A stretch of DNA of 64,000 bases, taken from assembly GCA_913776615.1 (NCBI GenBank), contig CAJYPK010000015.1, positions 268,401 through 332,400 on the forward strand, written 5' to 3'. The notes below the pieces were generated by a model that did no database searches, had not been told where the DNA came from, and saw only the letters and a list, made by a program, of their open reading frames with translations. This DNA is from an uncultured Hymenobacter sp. Its GTDB lineage: Bacteria; Bacteroidota; Bacteroidia; Cytophagales; Hymenobacteraceae. Below are positions 33,285-41,660 of the stretch, in pieces (the stretch's first letter is position 1; every line of letters begins with the position of its first letter). The position numbers were made by a program, and so were the translations under genes.

Positions 33285-34319
33285 CTAACGGCTCAGCATC
33301 ACCTGCTTGGTGAACGTAGCGGAGCCGGCTTGCAAGCGCAGCGAATAGATGCCCGCCGCCAAATCAGCCATCGGGACCGTGAGGCGAGCCCCGGTGCCGG
33401 GCAAGCCCGCCGTCTGCGTGCGCACCACCTGGCCCAGGCTGTTGCAGAGCGTGGCCCGCACCTCGCTGGCCCCGGCTACTGCCGGCACCCACACAGCTAG
33501 GTTGGTCTGGGCCGGATTGGGAAATAGTTGTACTTCCGCCGCGGCCAGCGCCGGGGCCGCGGCCAGGGCCGTCGTAGCGGGGGTGAAGGTGTACACCTGC
33601 CCCGTCACCGGCCGGATCAGCCGGTTGTAAGATGTCGTGGACGAGACCGTTGGCGCGCTGCCCGCACTGGTCAGCGATAAAAAGCTGCCATCGGCCGCCT
33701 TGAGGCCAATAGTCGCATCCGTAGCCTCGTTTATCGGTCCCCGACGGTAGAGGTAGTCGATGCGGCCGGTAGCCTCGTACAGCTTCACCTGGAAGGAGAT
33801 AAAGCGGGGCGCGTCGCCGTTGACATCGTAATAATCGAGCCACTCCATCGTCAGCACCCGCGCCGGGGCGGTGCCGCTCAGGGCGTATTGCGCCGAGGCT
33901 CCCTGGCTGGCATCGCCGAATAGGTCAGTCCAGAAAGGAGCAAGCACGGGCAGGCTACCACCGGTTAGCTGGGAGCTGGTCAGGGTGTTGCTCATTTCCG
34001 CGCCCGCCGTCGAGAGGTTGCCGCCAAAACCCAGCAGGCCATTGGACGACACCTGAAAACTGCTGTAGCCCACTCCCCCAAACGTGAAAGTAAACCCAAT
34101 GGGCAGGCTGCCCGACACCGTGTTGTTGCGCAGAATAGCCGGCACCGCAGTCCCGCCCACCAGCGGGGTAAACGTACCGGCCGACGCCGTAAACTGGTAG
34201 CGGCTCACCGTCGACTGCGCCCGCCCCGCAGTCGTAGTCAGTAGCCCGAGGCCAAGTAGCACATGAGTGCCCGGCCGCCGGAAAGCCGGCCGGGCTGGCA
34301 GTGTAAAGAATGAAAGCAT
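33285..34319 (-). CDS. T9SS-secreted protein of unknown function
   Basis: This 344-residue exported protein has a signal peptide (start chosen at 34319, cut after GRAQ near residue 35). The central domain (SGSLPIGFTFTFGGVGYSSFQVSSNGLLGFGG, APFWTDLFGD, VLTMEWLDYYDVNGD, ISFQVKLYEATGRIDYLYRRG) resembles the beta-sandwich module found in many Bacteroidota secreted proteins, in which an F-x-G-x-x-Y-x-x-x-x-V-S-S-N-G-x-L motif is typical. Residues about 265-344 form a T9SS type A sorting domain (VQLFPNPAQTNLAVWV...AAGIYSLRLQAG...KQVMLSR). The role is unknown. It stands alone, leftward, next to the palindrome that closes the ATPase cassette. Confidence 0.88.
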   Translation of the reverse strand: MLSFFTLPARPAFRRPGTHVLLGLGLLTTTAGRAQSTVSRYQFTASAGTFTPLVGGTAVPAILRNNTVSGSLPIGFTFTFGGVGYSSFQVSSNGLLGFGGNLSTAGAEMSNTLTSSQLTGGSLPVLAPFWTDLFGDASQGASAQYALSGTAPARVLTMEWLDYYDVNGDAPRFISFQVKLYEATGRIDYLYRRGPINEATDATIGLKAADGSFLSLTSAGSAPTVSSTTSYNRLIRPVTGQVYTFTPATTALAAAPALAAAEVQLFPNPAQTNLAVWVPAVAGASEVRATLCNSLGQVVRTQTAGLPGTGARLTVPMADLAAGIYSLRLQAGSATFTKQVMLSR

Positions 34320-34489
34320 GTAAGATGCGCTGAGCGTGAGTAGCAAGCCTGGTCGTTAGCGCCGGCTCGCGTTTGGGCTGCAAATATCTTTCTTTTTTGC
34401 ATCATTGTTGCAAATTAATTTTTTGCCTCGACTCATCATTCCGCTTCCTAAAGCCATACACTGCGATCTCGACAAAAATACTTGCATCA

Positions 34490-34521
34490 TTGTTTCAAAA
34501 ATGAAATACCCCTTACTTTTG
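34490..34521 (+). promoter_or_regulatory. Promoter of the 367-residue lipoprotein gene
   Basis: TTG at 34490-34492 and TACTTTTG at 34514-34521 are 21 bp apart and match the Bacteroidota -33/-7 pattern. The implied start of transcription near 34528 lies before the ATG at 34558 and after an alternative ATG at 34501, which decides the start codon. Confidence 0.65.
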
Positions 34522-34557
34522 CGGCATCCACGGAGGCGGTCATTTCTGCCTATTCTT

Positions 34558-35661
34558 ATGCACAAAAGTATTACTCTTACCAGCGGGGCAGCGGCGCTGC
34601 TGGCGGGCCTGGGCTTGGCAGGCTGCAAAACGGAGCTGGAACAAGTAGTCAACCTGGGCTACTTACCGCCCATTACCCTACCCGATTCGCTGGTCCTCAC
34701 CTACGGCCAGCAAACGCAGTTGCTGTTACCCGCCGAGTATCAAGGCCGGGCCGACGTGCGGCTGGCGCTTGGTTTCGGTGACAATCCGCGCCTGAAACTA
34801 ACCGACGCTGATTCGCTCAAAGATGTGCTGGTCCGCGCCATTACGGTAGACCAGGCGGCGCGCCGCGTCAGCATCGACACCCGGCGGCTGTACCCTAGCA
34901 ACATGCTGTCTATCAGTAACGGGGTGCGCACGCCGCGCGTGTACCGGGTTACGCTCACGGCCCGGTCGACCAGCGGCTTCCAGCCCGTGAAGTCGCTCTT
35001 TACCGTGCGGGTAGTCCCCGCCCAACTCAACATTGCGGAGCTGAATACGCCGGATAAAATTCCGTACGGCTACGGGATTTACGATGGCAAGCCCTTGTAC
35101 TACACCATCGATTACGCGGGCCTCGATGCGACCAGCACTACGCTGGGGCTACACGTAAATGGCCGCCCCGACGGCAAAGTGCTCCTCAGTGGCCAACGCG
35201 TGCAAATCGCCGCCGACGCTGGCGACCCCACCCGGAAATACGAGTGGACCTACGATATGATCCCGCAGTTGTTTAAGGACGGGTACGAGGTGGCTCGCCG
35301 GCAGTTCCGGGTGGTACTCATGCCCAAGCCGAAGTTTTTCTTCGGCACGTACTATGCCAGCTACGACCTGACGGTACTGCAAAACCGGGTTGTCATCCTG
35401 CTGGGTAAAGGCTATACGTCGGCCGCCCCCACGTTTTATCCCGACAAATACAAAGGCAGCTACGCCCTAAAAAGCATCGAGAAGGATGGTCTTCCCTACC
35501 CCGATAGCAGTCAGATATTCAGCGTAGATGCTACTACCGGCATTGTGACGGTAGCGCCCAACGTGGTATTGGCCGCTGGTAGCTACAAGGTGACCGTACA
35601 AACACAGACCACCACCGGCCTGCCCCTGACGGCAGACCTGACGCTGGTGATGGAACGCTAA
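34558..35661 (+). CDS. Cell-surface lipoprotein, unknown function
   Basis: This 367-residue lipoprotein has lipobox LAGC (Cys23). The start at 34558 is supported by a promoter just upstream and gives a normal lipoprotein signal. The mature part is almost all beta strand. Three Ig-like or cadherin-like segments can be guessed: one around LVLTYGQQTQLLLPAEYQG, one around RVYRVTLTARSTSGFQPVKSLFTVRVVP, and a last one with IFSVDATTGIVTVAPNVVLAAGSYKVTVQTQTTTG, which has the cadherin-like end-of-domain pattern. Such proteins in Bacteroidota often bind polysaccharide or are parts of Sus-type loci, but no SusC/SusD pair lies next to it, so the function is open. Confidence 0.78.
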   Translation: MHKSITLTSGAAALLAGLGLAGCKTELEQVVNLGYLPPITLPDSLVLTYGQQTQLLLPAEYQGRADVRLALGFGDNPRLKLTDADSLKDVLVRAITVDQAARRVSIDTRRLYPSNMLSISNGVRTPRVYRVTLTARSTSGFQPVKSLFTVRVVPAQLNIAELNTPDKIPYGYGIYDGKPLYYTIDYAGLDATSTTLGLHVNGRPDGKVLLSGQRVQIAADAGDPTRKYEWTYDMIPQLFKDGYEVARRQFRVVLMPKPKFFFGTYYASYDLTVLQNRVVILLGKGYTSAAPTFYPDKYKGSYALKSIEKDGLPYPDSSQIFSVDATTGIVTVAPNVVLAAGSYKVTVQTQTTTGLPLTADLTLVMER

Positions 35662-35719
35662 CTACGCCAACGTCCCCTCACTCGGCGCGTATAGCCATGC
35701 TCATTCCATCTCTTTGAGT

Positions 35720-35965
35720 ATGAAAACTATGCTCCTGCTGGCCCTGCTGGCAAGCTGCGCCACCCTGAGCCGCGCCCAAACCACTCCCTCCACCTCGCCA
35801 TCGACGGCCCCGCCCAGCGTGGCGGGCACCAAGAACGTAGGTGCCGACCGCGCCGACGCCCCCCAGGCCCCCGGGATGAGCACGACCCCACCTACGTCGC
35901 CAGGTCAGAAAAGCCGCTCACGAGCCGCCGCCCGCAAAACCGCCGCGGGCAAATTGCCCAGGTGA
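35720..35965 (+). CDS. Small secreted low-complexity protein
   Basis: This 81-residue protein begins with a signal peptide (MKTMLLLALLASCATLSRAQ, cut after AQ). A Thr/Pro/Ser-rich region follows, then a basic tail (GQKSRSRAAARKTAAGKLPR). The ATG at 35720 is preferred to an in-frame TTG two codons earlier. No domain is recognised. The low-complexity composition and short length make it uncertain whether this is a functional protein, but the signal peptide argues for it. Confidence 0.5.
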   Translation: MKTMLLLALLASCATLSRAQTTPSTSPSTAPPSVAGTKNVGADRADAPQAPGMSTTPPTSPGQKSRSRAAARKTAAGKLPR

Positions 35966-36070
35966 ACACAGCCGAATGCAGAACGGCTTCGCCTTCCTTG
36001 ATAGAGAAGCTCTTTAGAAAGCGCTTTTCAGGTGAACACTCCTCGGCTTAGTTCGCCCGCGAGACCCCAT

Positions 36071-36175
36071 CCCCGGCAGGGCGACTTCCTAAACAGTTTC
36101 AGAATCAAAAATTCAACCCAAAGGCATACACCAACTTGCGTAGCTAGTGCTTGATTCTTCGAAGCTGTTTAGGAA
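36071..36175. repeat. Small element with TTCCTAAACAG inverted ends, copy A
   Basis: CCCCGGCAGGGCGACTTCCT (36071-36090) runs into AAACAG. The inverted end CTGTTTAGGAA is at 36165-36175. The 20-base start is repeated exactly at 59434-59453, where the same inverted ends appear in opposite order. This is consistent with an insertion-sequence end or MITE remnant. Confidence 0.65.
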
Positions 36176-36197
36176 GTGACACGACCACATAACTATT

Positions 36198-36287
36198 GTC
36201 ATGCTGAGCTTGCCGAAGCATCTTGGCAGGTTCGTTGAATGGCTAAACAGTGAACCTGCCAAGATGCTTCGGCAAGCTCAGCATGAC
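36198..36287. repeat. Long palindromic repeat, family 1, copy B
   Basis: This copy has the same 28-bp outer arms as the copy at 31242-31333. Here the perfect pairing extends to 36 bp per arm (inner GCAGGTTC / GAACCTGC) around an 18-base loop. The outer arms are conserved between copies and the centres are not. Confidence 0.92.
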
Positions 36288-36489
36288 GGACGTTTGTGGT
36301 TTACTTATTTCCTAAACAGCTTCTTAAAGTAACTGCCCCTGCACCGCGCCCCCGTAACCTGCCATGCTATCTCGGGGGTCTCCAGCCATTGCCTATCAGG
36401 TGGATGCAGCCGACCTGGCCGACGAGTAAGCTCCTCATAACTCATCGGGCTGAAAACGGTACTACCATTTCCAGCCAACCCCTCACCCG

Positions 36490-37659
36490 ATGAGCAACTC
36501 CTTTGACTCCCGCGCTTCGCGCCGTGATTTTTTGCGCGCCCTCTCGCTGGGCGCGGGCGCTACGCTCGCGGGTAGCACCGGGCTGGCCCAGCCGCTCAGC
36601 TGGCTGGCTAATGACCTGGCCGCCGAGCGCAAACTCGGGGTGGCGTTGGTCGGCTTGGGCAACTACAGTACCGGCCAGCTCGCCCCAGCCTTGCAGCAGA
36701 CAAGATTTTGCCAGCTAGCGGGTATCGTTACGGGCTCGCCCGCCAAGGCCGCGCAGTGGCAAAAGCAGTACCGCCTGCCCGCCGGTAACTGCTACGATTA
36801 CAAAACGTTCGACCGCATCGCCGACAATCCGGCCATCGATATTGTGTACGTGGTGCTGCCCAATGCCTTGCACGCTGAGTACGTGGTGCGGGCGGCGCAG
36901 GCCGGCAAGCACGTTATTTGTGAGAAACCAATGGCCACCTCAGTGGCCGATGCTCGCCGCATGATTGCGGCAATGGAAAAAGCGGGCAGAAAGCTTAGTA
37001 TCGGCTACCGGCTACATTTCGAGCCGCACAACCAAGCCATGATGCGCCTGGGCCAGGCGCAGACCTACGGGGCCATCAGGCACCTGGCGGCCGACAACGG
37101 CTTTAAGTTTGACAGCGGTAGCACACCCTGGCGGGTAGATAAAAAGCTCAGCGGCGGGGGACCGCTCATGGACATGGGCATCTACTGCCTGCAGGGCTGC
37201 CTATACACGAAGGGCCAGGTGCCAGTCGCCGTCACGGCCAGCTTCACGCCCGAAACCGGTACCGGCTACTTCAAGGAAGTAGAGGCGGGCGTAAACTGGC
37301 AACTGCGCTTTGCCGATGGCTCCGTGGCCGACTGCCGTACCACCTACGCCGACAACATGCCGGGTCGCCTGCGCGCCGATGCCACCGGCGGCTGGCTGGA
37401 GCTGGCGCCGGCTTTTGGCTACGGCGGGCTAGCTGGCCGCACCAGCAAAAACGACGGGCTGCTTAACCTTCCCAATATCAATCAGCAGGCCGCTCAACTA
37501 GACGATTTCGCCCAGTGCGTGCTGCTCAACAAGCCCACCCGCGTACCCGGTGAGATGGGCCTGCGCGACGTCCAGCTGCTCCAAGCCATCTACCGCGCCG
37601 CCGAGACTGGCCAGCCAGTTTCGACCAAGGATGTGGTACAGCTAATCGACCGCCGGTAG
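36490..37659 (+). CDS. Tat-exported Gfo/Idh/MocA-family oxidoreductase
   Basis: This 389-residue NAD(P)-dependent sugar oxidoreductase-like protein has a twin-arginine signal (SRRDFLRAL at residues 10-18, hydrophobic stretch about 19-34), so it is folded with its cofactor before export to the periplasm, as known for glucose-fructose oxidoreductase. The Rossmann motif is VALVGLGNYSTG (51-62). The family motif CEKPMATS carries the catalytic Lys146. DNGFKFDSG and GGPLMDMGIYCLQG lie in the C-terminal alpha/beta domain and match the GFO branch, in which the D-x-G-x-Y segment is conserved. The natural sugar substrate is not known. It stands alone on the plus strand. Confidence 0.9.
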   Translation: MSNSFDSRASRRDFLRALSLGAGATLAGSTGLAQPLSWLANDLAAERKLGVALVGLGNYSTGQLAPALQQTRFCQLAGIVTGSPAKAAQWQKQYRLPAGNCYDYKTFDRIADNPAIDIVYVVLPNALHAEYVVRAAQAGKHVICEKPMATSVADARRMIAAMEKAGRKLSIGYRLHFEPHNQAMMRLGQAQTYGAIRHLAADNGFKFDSGSTPWRVDKKLSGGGPLMDMGIYCLQGCLYTKGQVPVAVTASFTPETGTGYFKEVEAGVNWQLRFADGSVADCRTTYADNMPGRLRADATGGWLELAPAFGYGGLAGRTSKNDGLLNLPNINQQAAQLDDFAQCVLLNKPTRVPGEMGLRDVQLLQAIYRAAETGQPVSTKDVVQLIDRR

Positions 37660-37685
37660 CGCGAACGCGGCGAGTCCGCGCTACC

Positions 37686-38252
37686 CTACCTGGCAGGCAC
37701 CGGGAAACGGGCAAATACGTCTTCTACCCCCTTATCAATCTGCTTGGCCGAACGGCTGGGGGTACGCGATAAAATAGCGGTCGTCGTACCCTGCCACACC
37801 AGCTCCTTACGGGTGGCATCGACCAGGTCAATGGTGGCGGTGCCTTCCTGATAAGTCCCCACCGGAATGTCATTGGCCTGCCAGTGGTAGTTGCGCTGGC
37901 CGATGTAGTAGGGCGCGCCGTCGGTGCGAAAATTCGCCTCGCGAGTTTGCACCCGCTGCTGGGTTACGAGGGCGATATTTACCCACAGGTCGGGCTGGTC
38001 GGCCTGGCGCAGGCCCCGGGCCTCCAGCTCGCGGGTGACGGCGCGCTTGAGGTCAAATACGTTGGAGCCCGAACCCATGAAGGCTGAATCGTTGCGGGCG
38101 ACGGCATCCATAAAATTGAAAGTCCGGTAGCGGGTCAGATTCACGCCCGGCCGGCTATCCACCCGCGTAGTCGCCTGCTCCGACGAGCAGGCTGCCAGCC
38201 CCAGCGCCAGGGCCAGCAAAGGTTTTTTCAAGACGTGGGGCAAGCTGGGCAT
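37686..38252 (-). CDS. DUF4136-type lipoprotein
   Basis: This 188-residue lipoprotein has lipobox LAAC (Cys22). The mature chain has the DUF4136 pattern: an early YRTFNFMD strand, a central helix LKRAVTRELEARGLRQADQPDLWVNIAL, then YYIGQRNYHWQANDIPVGTYQEGTATIDLVDATRKELVWQGTTTAIL and a final helix ending VEDVFARFPVP. The family is found widely in Bacteroidota and Proteobacteria envelopes and has no established function. The gene ends 27 bp from the convergent oxidoreductase gene. It shares its orientation with the aldo/keto reductase, but a terminator lies between them. Confidence 0.9.
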   Translation of the reverse strand: MPSLPHVLKKPLLALALGLAACSSEQATTRVDSRPGVNLTRYRTFNFMDAVARNDSAFMGSGSNVFDLKRAVTRELEARGLRQADQPDLWVNIALVTQQRVQTREANFRTDGAPYYIGQRNYHWQANDIPVGTYQEGTATIDLVDATRKELVWQGTTTAILSRTPSRSAKQIDKGVEDVFARFPVPAR

Positions 38253-38279
38253 AGCGGAAGAGTGCGGATTATATCAAAT

Positions 38280-38311
38280 AAAAAGCCGGCTAGCGAGGCT
38301 AGCCGGCTTTG
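38280..38311 (-). terminator. Rho-independent terminator of the aldo/keto reductase gene
   Basis: A perfect hairpin (AAAGCCGGCTAG, 5-base loop, then the complement) runs into a T-rich tract on the minus strand, just downstream of the aldo/keto reductase stop. Confidence 0.8.
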
Positions 38312-38336
38312 CTTAACGCACAACAACCCAGCGGCG

Positions 38337-39200
38337 TTACGCCGGCTTGATTTTATCGAGCGTGGCCATGTCCTCGGCCGAAAGCCGGATGTCGGCCGTT
38401 TTCATATTCTCCTCCAGGTGCTTCACTTTGGAAGTGCCGGGGATGAGCAGAATGTTGGGCGAATGGTGCAACAGCCAGCTCAGGGCGATTTGCTGCGGGG
38501 TAGCGCCGTGCTTGTGGGCGATGCTATCGAGCGCCGCCAGCGCCTCCTTGTTGCCCCCCGAGAGCGGGTACCACGGGATAAAGGCGATGTTCTGTTCGCG
38601 GGTGTAGTCGAGTACGGCCTCCCACTTGCGGTTGTCGACGCTGTACATGTTTTGCACCGACACTACCTCGAAAAACTCCTGGGCCTTTTTAATCTGGTCT
38701 ACATCGACTTCCGAAAGGCCGATGTGCTTGATCAGGCCATCCTGCTGGGCTTTTTTGAGGAAGTTGAAGGTGTCTTCCGCTGGCACGTTGGGGTCGATGC
38801 GGTGCAGCTGGTACAAGTCAATCTGCTTTACCCGCAGGCGCTGGAGGCTACCGTGCAGGGCTTCCTCCAAATGCTTGGGGCTGCCGTCGAGGGGCCACTG
38901 GTTGGGGCCGGTGCGCAGCAGCCCGCCCTTGGTTGCGATTACCAAGCCTTGCTTGTAAGGGTGCAGGGCCTCGGCAATCAGTTCCTCCGAAACGTTGGGG
39001 CCGTAGCTGTCGGCGGTATCAATAAAATCGACGCCCAGCTCCACAGCCCGCTTCAGCACGCGGATGGCCTCGTCGTGGTCTTTGGGCGGCCCCCAGATGC
39101 CGTCGCCGGTGATGCGCATGGCCCCGAAGCCGAGGCGATTAACGGTCAGGTCGCCGCCGATGGTAAACGTGGCGGGATAAGATGCGGTGGTAGCTGCCAT
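38337..39200 (-). CDS. Aldo/keto reductase
   Basis: This 287-residue NADPH-dependent oxidoreductase has the TIM-barrel aldo/keto reductase fold. The catalytic tetrad is in place: Asp61 and Tyr66 (FIDTADSYG), Lys91 (IATKGG) and His133 (LYQLHRID). The cofactor-binding end of the barrel is LLIPGTSKVKHLEENM. It most resembles the YajO/YghZ-like bacterial reductases that act on small aldehydes and ketones, and the physiological substrate cannot be read. There is no signal peptide. A strong terminator follows the gene. Confidence 0.93.
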   Translation of the reverse strand: MAATTASYPATFTIGGDLTVNRLGFGAMRITGDGIWGPPKDHDEAIRVLKRAVELGVDFIDTADSYGPNVSEELIAEALHPYKQGLVIATKGGLLRTGPNQWPLDGSPKHLEEALHGSLQRLRVKQIDLYQLHRIDPNVPAEDTFNFLKKAQQDGLIKHIGLSEVDVDQIKKAQEFFEVVSVQNMYSVDNRKWEAVLDYTREQNIAFIPWYPLSGGNKEALAALDSIAHKHGATPQQIALSWLLHHSPNILLIPGTSKVKHLEENMKTADIRLSAEDMATLDKIKPA

Positions 39201-39351
39201 TGGTGGAAAAGGATTAGGCGTGAGCGCCGCCTGCGCAGCGACAAGTCGCCGCCAGGAGCGTTGGGGTAAGACAAGCTTGCTTAGCCTATTGTTTACCGCC
39301 GCACCTAAGCAGTGTACACTTTTTCAGGTCCGTTAGGCTCATCTGGCGTCC

Positions 39352-39369
39352 GCTTGCCGAAGCATCTTG
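39352..39369 (+). repeat. Solitary half of the family-1 palindrome
   Basis: GCTTGCCGAAGCATCTTG matches 18 bases of the arm of the copies at 31242 and 36198. No opposite arm is found nearby, so this is a decayed or half-site copy. Confidence 0.7.
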
Positions 39370-39398
39370 CTCGCTTCGTTGCACTACTCAGCCAATAC

Positions 39399-39432
39399 AA
39401 AAGCCCAAGCAACCACCGTTGCTTGGGCTTTT
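39399..39432 (-). terminator. Rho-independent terminator after dxs
   Basis: A perfect 15-bp stem (AAAAGCCCAAGCAAC / complement, 4-base loop) lies 24 bp downstream of the dxs stop, with T-runs on both strands. Confidence 0.85.
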
Positions 39433-39456
39433 GTAGGCTTAAGCTAAGCAGCCTCG

Positions 39457-41397
39457 TCAGGCAATAACGGAAACCTGAGCGGCTACCTTGGTAGCCATTT
39501 CGCGCACGGCCCGGGCGATGCCGTCGGCGTCGAAGCCGCACTCCTTATACAACTGGTCTTGCGTACCGTGCTCCACCACGCGGTCGGGAATGCCAAGGCG
39601 ACGCACGGGCAGGTGCTGACCGTGGTCGGCCAAGAACTCCAGCACGGCCGAGCCGAAGCCGCCTTGCAGGCAGCCGTCTTCCACCGTCACGATAGCGCGG
39701 TAGCGGCGGGCCACGGCCAGCAGCATTTCCTCATCGAGCGGCTTGCAGAAGCGCATGTCGTAGTGGCCTACGTCGAGCCCCTCGGCGGCCAGGGCGGCGG
39801 CGGCTTTCACCGCGTAGTTACCGATGTGGCCGATGGTGAGGATGGCCACGCCCCCTTCCTGCCCTTCGTGAATAACCCGGCCCGTGCCGATGGCTACCCG
39901 TTGGAGCGGGGTGCGCCAGGCGGGCATCACGCCCTCGCCACGCGGGTAGCGAATGCTGAACGGCCCGGCGTTTTCGGGCAGCTGGGCGGTGTACATAAGG
40001 TTGCGCAACTCCTGCTCGTTCATCGGGGCGGCGACCACGATGTTGGGGATGCAACGCATGTACGCCAGGTCGTAGCAGCCGTGGTGCGTGGGGCCATCGG
40101 CCCCGGCAAAGCCGGCCCGGTCGAGGCAGAACACCACGTGCAGGTTTTGCAACGCGACATCGTGCACCACCTGGTCGTAGCCCCGCTGCATAAACGACGA
40201 GTAGATATTGCAGAACGGCACCAAGCCCTGGGTAGCCATCCCCGCCGAGAACGTTACGGCGTGCTGCTCGGCAATGCCCACGTCGAATGCCCGGTCGGGC
40301 ATGGCGGCCATCATGATGTTGAGCGACGAGCCGCTGGGCATGGCGGGCGTCACGCCCATGATTTTGTCGTTGGCCTGGGCCAGCTCCAGCAGCGTGTGGC
40401 CGAATACGTCCTGGTACTTGGGCGGCTGGGGCTGGTCGGGGATTTTGGTAAAAATCTCGCCCGTAATCTTGTCGAACAAACCCGGGGCGTGCCACAGCGT
40501 CTGGTCTTTCTCGGCCAGCGCGTAGCCCTTGCCCTTCACCGTTACGCAGTGCAGCAGCTTGGGGCCGGGAATGGCTTTGAGGTCGTTCAGTACCTCTACC
40601 AGATGCTGCACGTCGTGCCCATCGACGGGGCCGAAATAGCGGAAATTCAGCGCCTCAAACAAGTTGCTTTGCTTGAGCAGAGTGGCCTTCATGGCGGCCT
40701 CTACCTTGCGGGCAATCTGCTGGGGGTTGGGGCCAAACTTGGAGAGCTTGCCGAGCACGTTCCACAGCTCGTCGCGCACCTTGTTGTAGGTGCGCGAGGT
40801 GGTAATGTCGGTGAGGTATTCTTTGAGCGCGCCCACGTTGGGGTCGATGCTCATGCAGTTGTCGTTGAGCACGACAATCATATTGTTGCGCATGGCCCCG
40901 GCCTGGTTCAGGGCCTCGAAGCTCATACCCGCCGTCATCGAGCCGTCGCCGATAACGGCAATGTGCTGGCGGTCAAACTCCTTCTTGTAATCGGAAGCTA
41001 CCGACATGCCCAGCGCCGCGCCAATGCTGGTGCTGCTGTGGCCCACGCCGAAAGCGTCGTACTTGCTTTCCGACATTTTGGGAAAGCCCGACATGCCGCC
41101 GTAGCGGCGGTTGGTCGGAAAGCGGTCGCGTCGGCCGGTCAGAATTTTATGACCGTACGCCTGGTGGCCCACATCCCACACGAGCTGGTCGTAGGGCGTG
41201 TTGAACACGTAGTGCAGCGCCACCGTCAGCTCGACTACCCCCAGCGAGGCCCCAAAGTGTCCGCCGTAAATGCTCACCGTGTCGATGATAAACTCGCGCA
41301 GCTCGGTGCTGACTTGCACTAACTGTTCGGGAGCAAGCTTTTTGAGGTCGTCGGGCGAGGAAATTGCCGCCAGAAGCGGGCCAGGTTCAATTATCAT
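39457..41397 (-). CDS. dxs: 1-deoxy-D-xylulose-5-phosphate synthase
   Basis: This thiamine-diphosphate enzyme condenses pyruvate and glyceraldehyde 3-phosphate into DXP, the entry step of the MEP isoprenoid pathway. At 646 residues it has the normal length. The N-terminal domain has VSIYGGHFGASLGVVELTVALHYVF and the DVGHQAYGHKILTGR motif. The thiamine-diphosphate site is GDGSMTAGMSFEALNQAG (residues 150-167) with NDN about 30 residues on. The transketolase-like middle has IAEQHAVTFSAGMA and DRAGFAGADGPTHHG. The C-terminal domain is complete. The gene is monocistronic, bounded by a strong terminator and by a -7 promoter match about 71 bp before its start. It is divergent from the large receptor gene. 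Confidence 0.97.
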   Translation of the reverse strand: MIIEPGPLLAAISSPDDLKKLAPEQLVQVSTELREFIIDTVSIYGGHFGASLGVVELTVALHYVFNTPYDQLVWDVGHQAYGHKILTGRRDRFPTNRRYGGMSGFPKMSESKYDAFGVGHSSTSIGAALGMSVASDYKKEFDRQHIAVIGDGSMTAGMSFEALNQAGAMRNNMIVVLNDNCMSIDPNVGALKEYLTDITTSRTYNKVRDELWNVLGKLSKFGPNPQQIARKVEAAMKATLLKQSNLFEALNFRYFGPVDGHDVQHLVEVLNDLKAIPGPKLLHCVTVKGKGYALAEKDQTLWHAPGLFDKITGEIFTKIPDQPQPPKYQDVFGHTLLELAQANDKIMGVTPAMPSGSSLNIMMAAMPDRAFDVGIAEQHAVTFSAGMATQGLVPFCNIYSSFMQRGYDQVVHDVALQNLHVVFCLDRAGFAGADGPTHHGCYDLAYMRCIPNIVVAAPMNEQELRNLMYTAQLPENAGPFSIRYPRGEGVMPAWRTPLQRVAIGTGRVIHEGQEGGVAILTIGHIGNYAVKAAAALAAEGLDVGHYDMRFCKPLDEEMLLAVARRYRAIVTVEDGCLQGGFGSAVLEFLADHGQHLPVRRLGIPDRVVEHGTQDQLYKECGFDADGIARAVREMATKVAAQVSVIA

Positions 41398-41467
41398 CGG
41401 GGCAGCAGAAAAAGGGGCGGTGCGGTAGCTAACCGCCGGGCGGGCTAAGAGATTGGCTCGCCGACCT

Positions 41468-41475
41468 CAAAGGTA
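41468..41475 (-). promoter_or_regulatory. Putative -7 element TACCTTTG for dxs
   Basis: This minus-strand TAnnTTTG match lies 71 bp before the dxs start codon. No well-spaced -33 TTTG is visible. Confidence 0.4.
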
Positions 41476-41660
41476 CGACAACCCGGGGCGGGCGGTTGCG
41501 TACCGTCGGGCTAATGCGGCGGAGCGGCTCCGCCGGACGGTCGGCGAGGTAGCTGGCTTGGTCGGTAGAGGTGGGCAGCTGGCCGAGCAATTGCCAAAAA
41601 GCCGGCTAGCCAGTGCAACTATTGTACGGCATTTACGCACTTTGGCCGTCAATGCATTTT

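Larger units (their letters stand above)
35966..36489. other. Gene-free region carrying dispersed repeats
   Basis: About 520 bp without a credible gene. It holds an element with TTCCTAAACAG-type inverted ends (36071-36175), a long family-1 palindrome (36198-36287) and an extra copy of the TTCCTAAACAGC end at 36309-36320. This looks like a landing site or remnant of small mobile elements upstream of the Tat-exported oxidoreductase gene. Confidence 0.7.

Noticed and set aside
36296..36493. A 65-codon frame just before the Tat-exported oxidoreductase gene.
   Set aside because: It begins in repeat DNA, runs into the start of a clear gene and has no signal peptide or domain.
39559..41322. A 587-codon open frame antisense to dxs.
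   Set aside because: dxs is an unmistakable full-length enzyme. The opposite frame has no domain and no start context.
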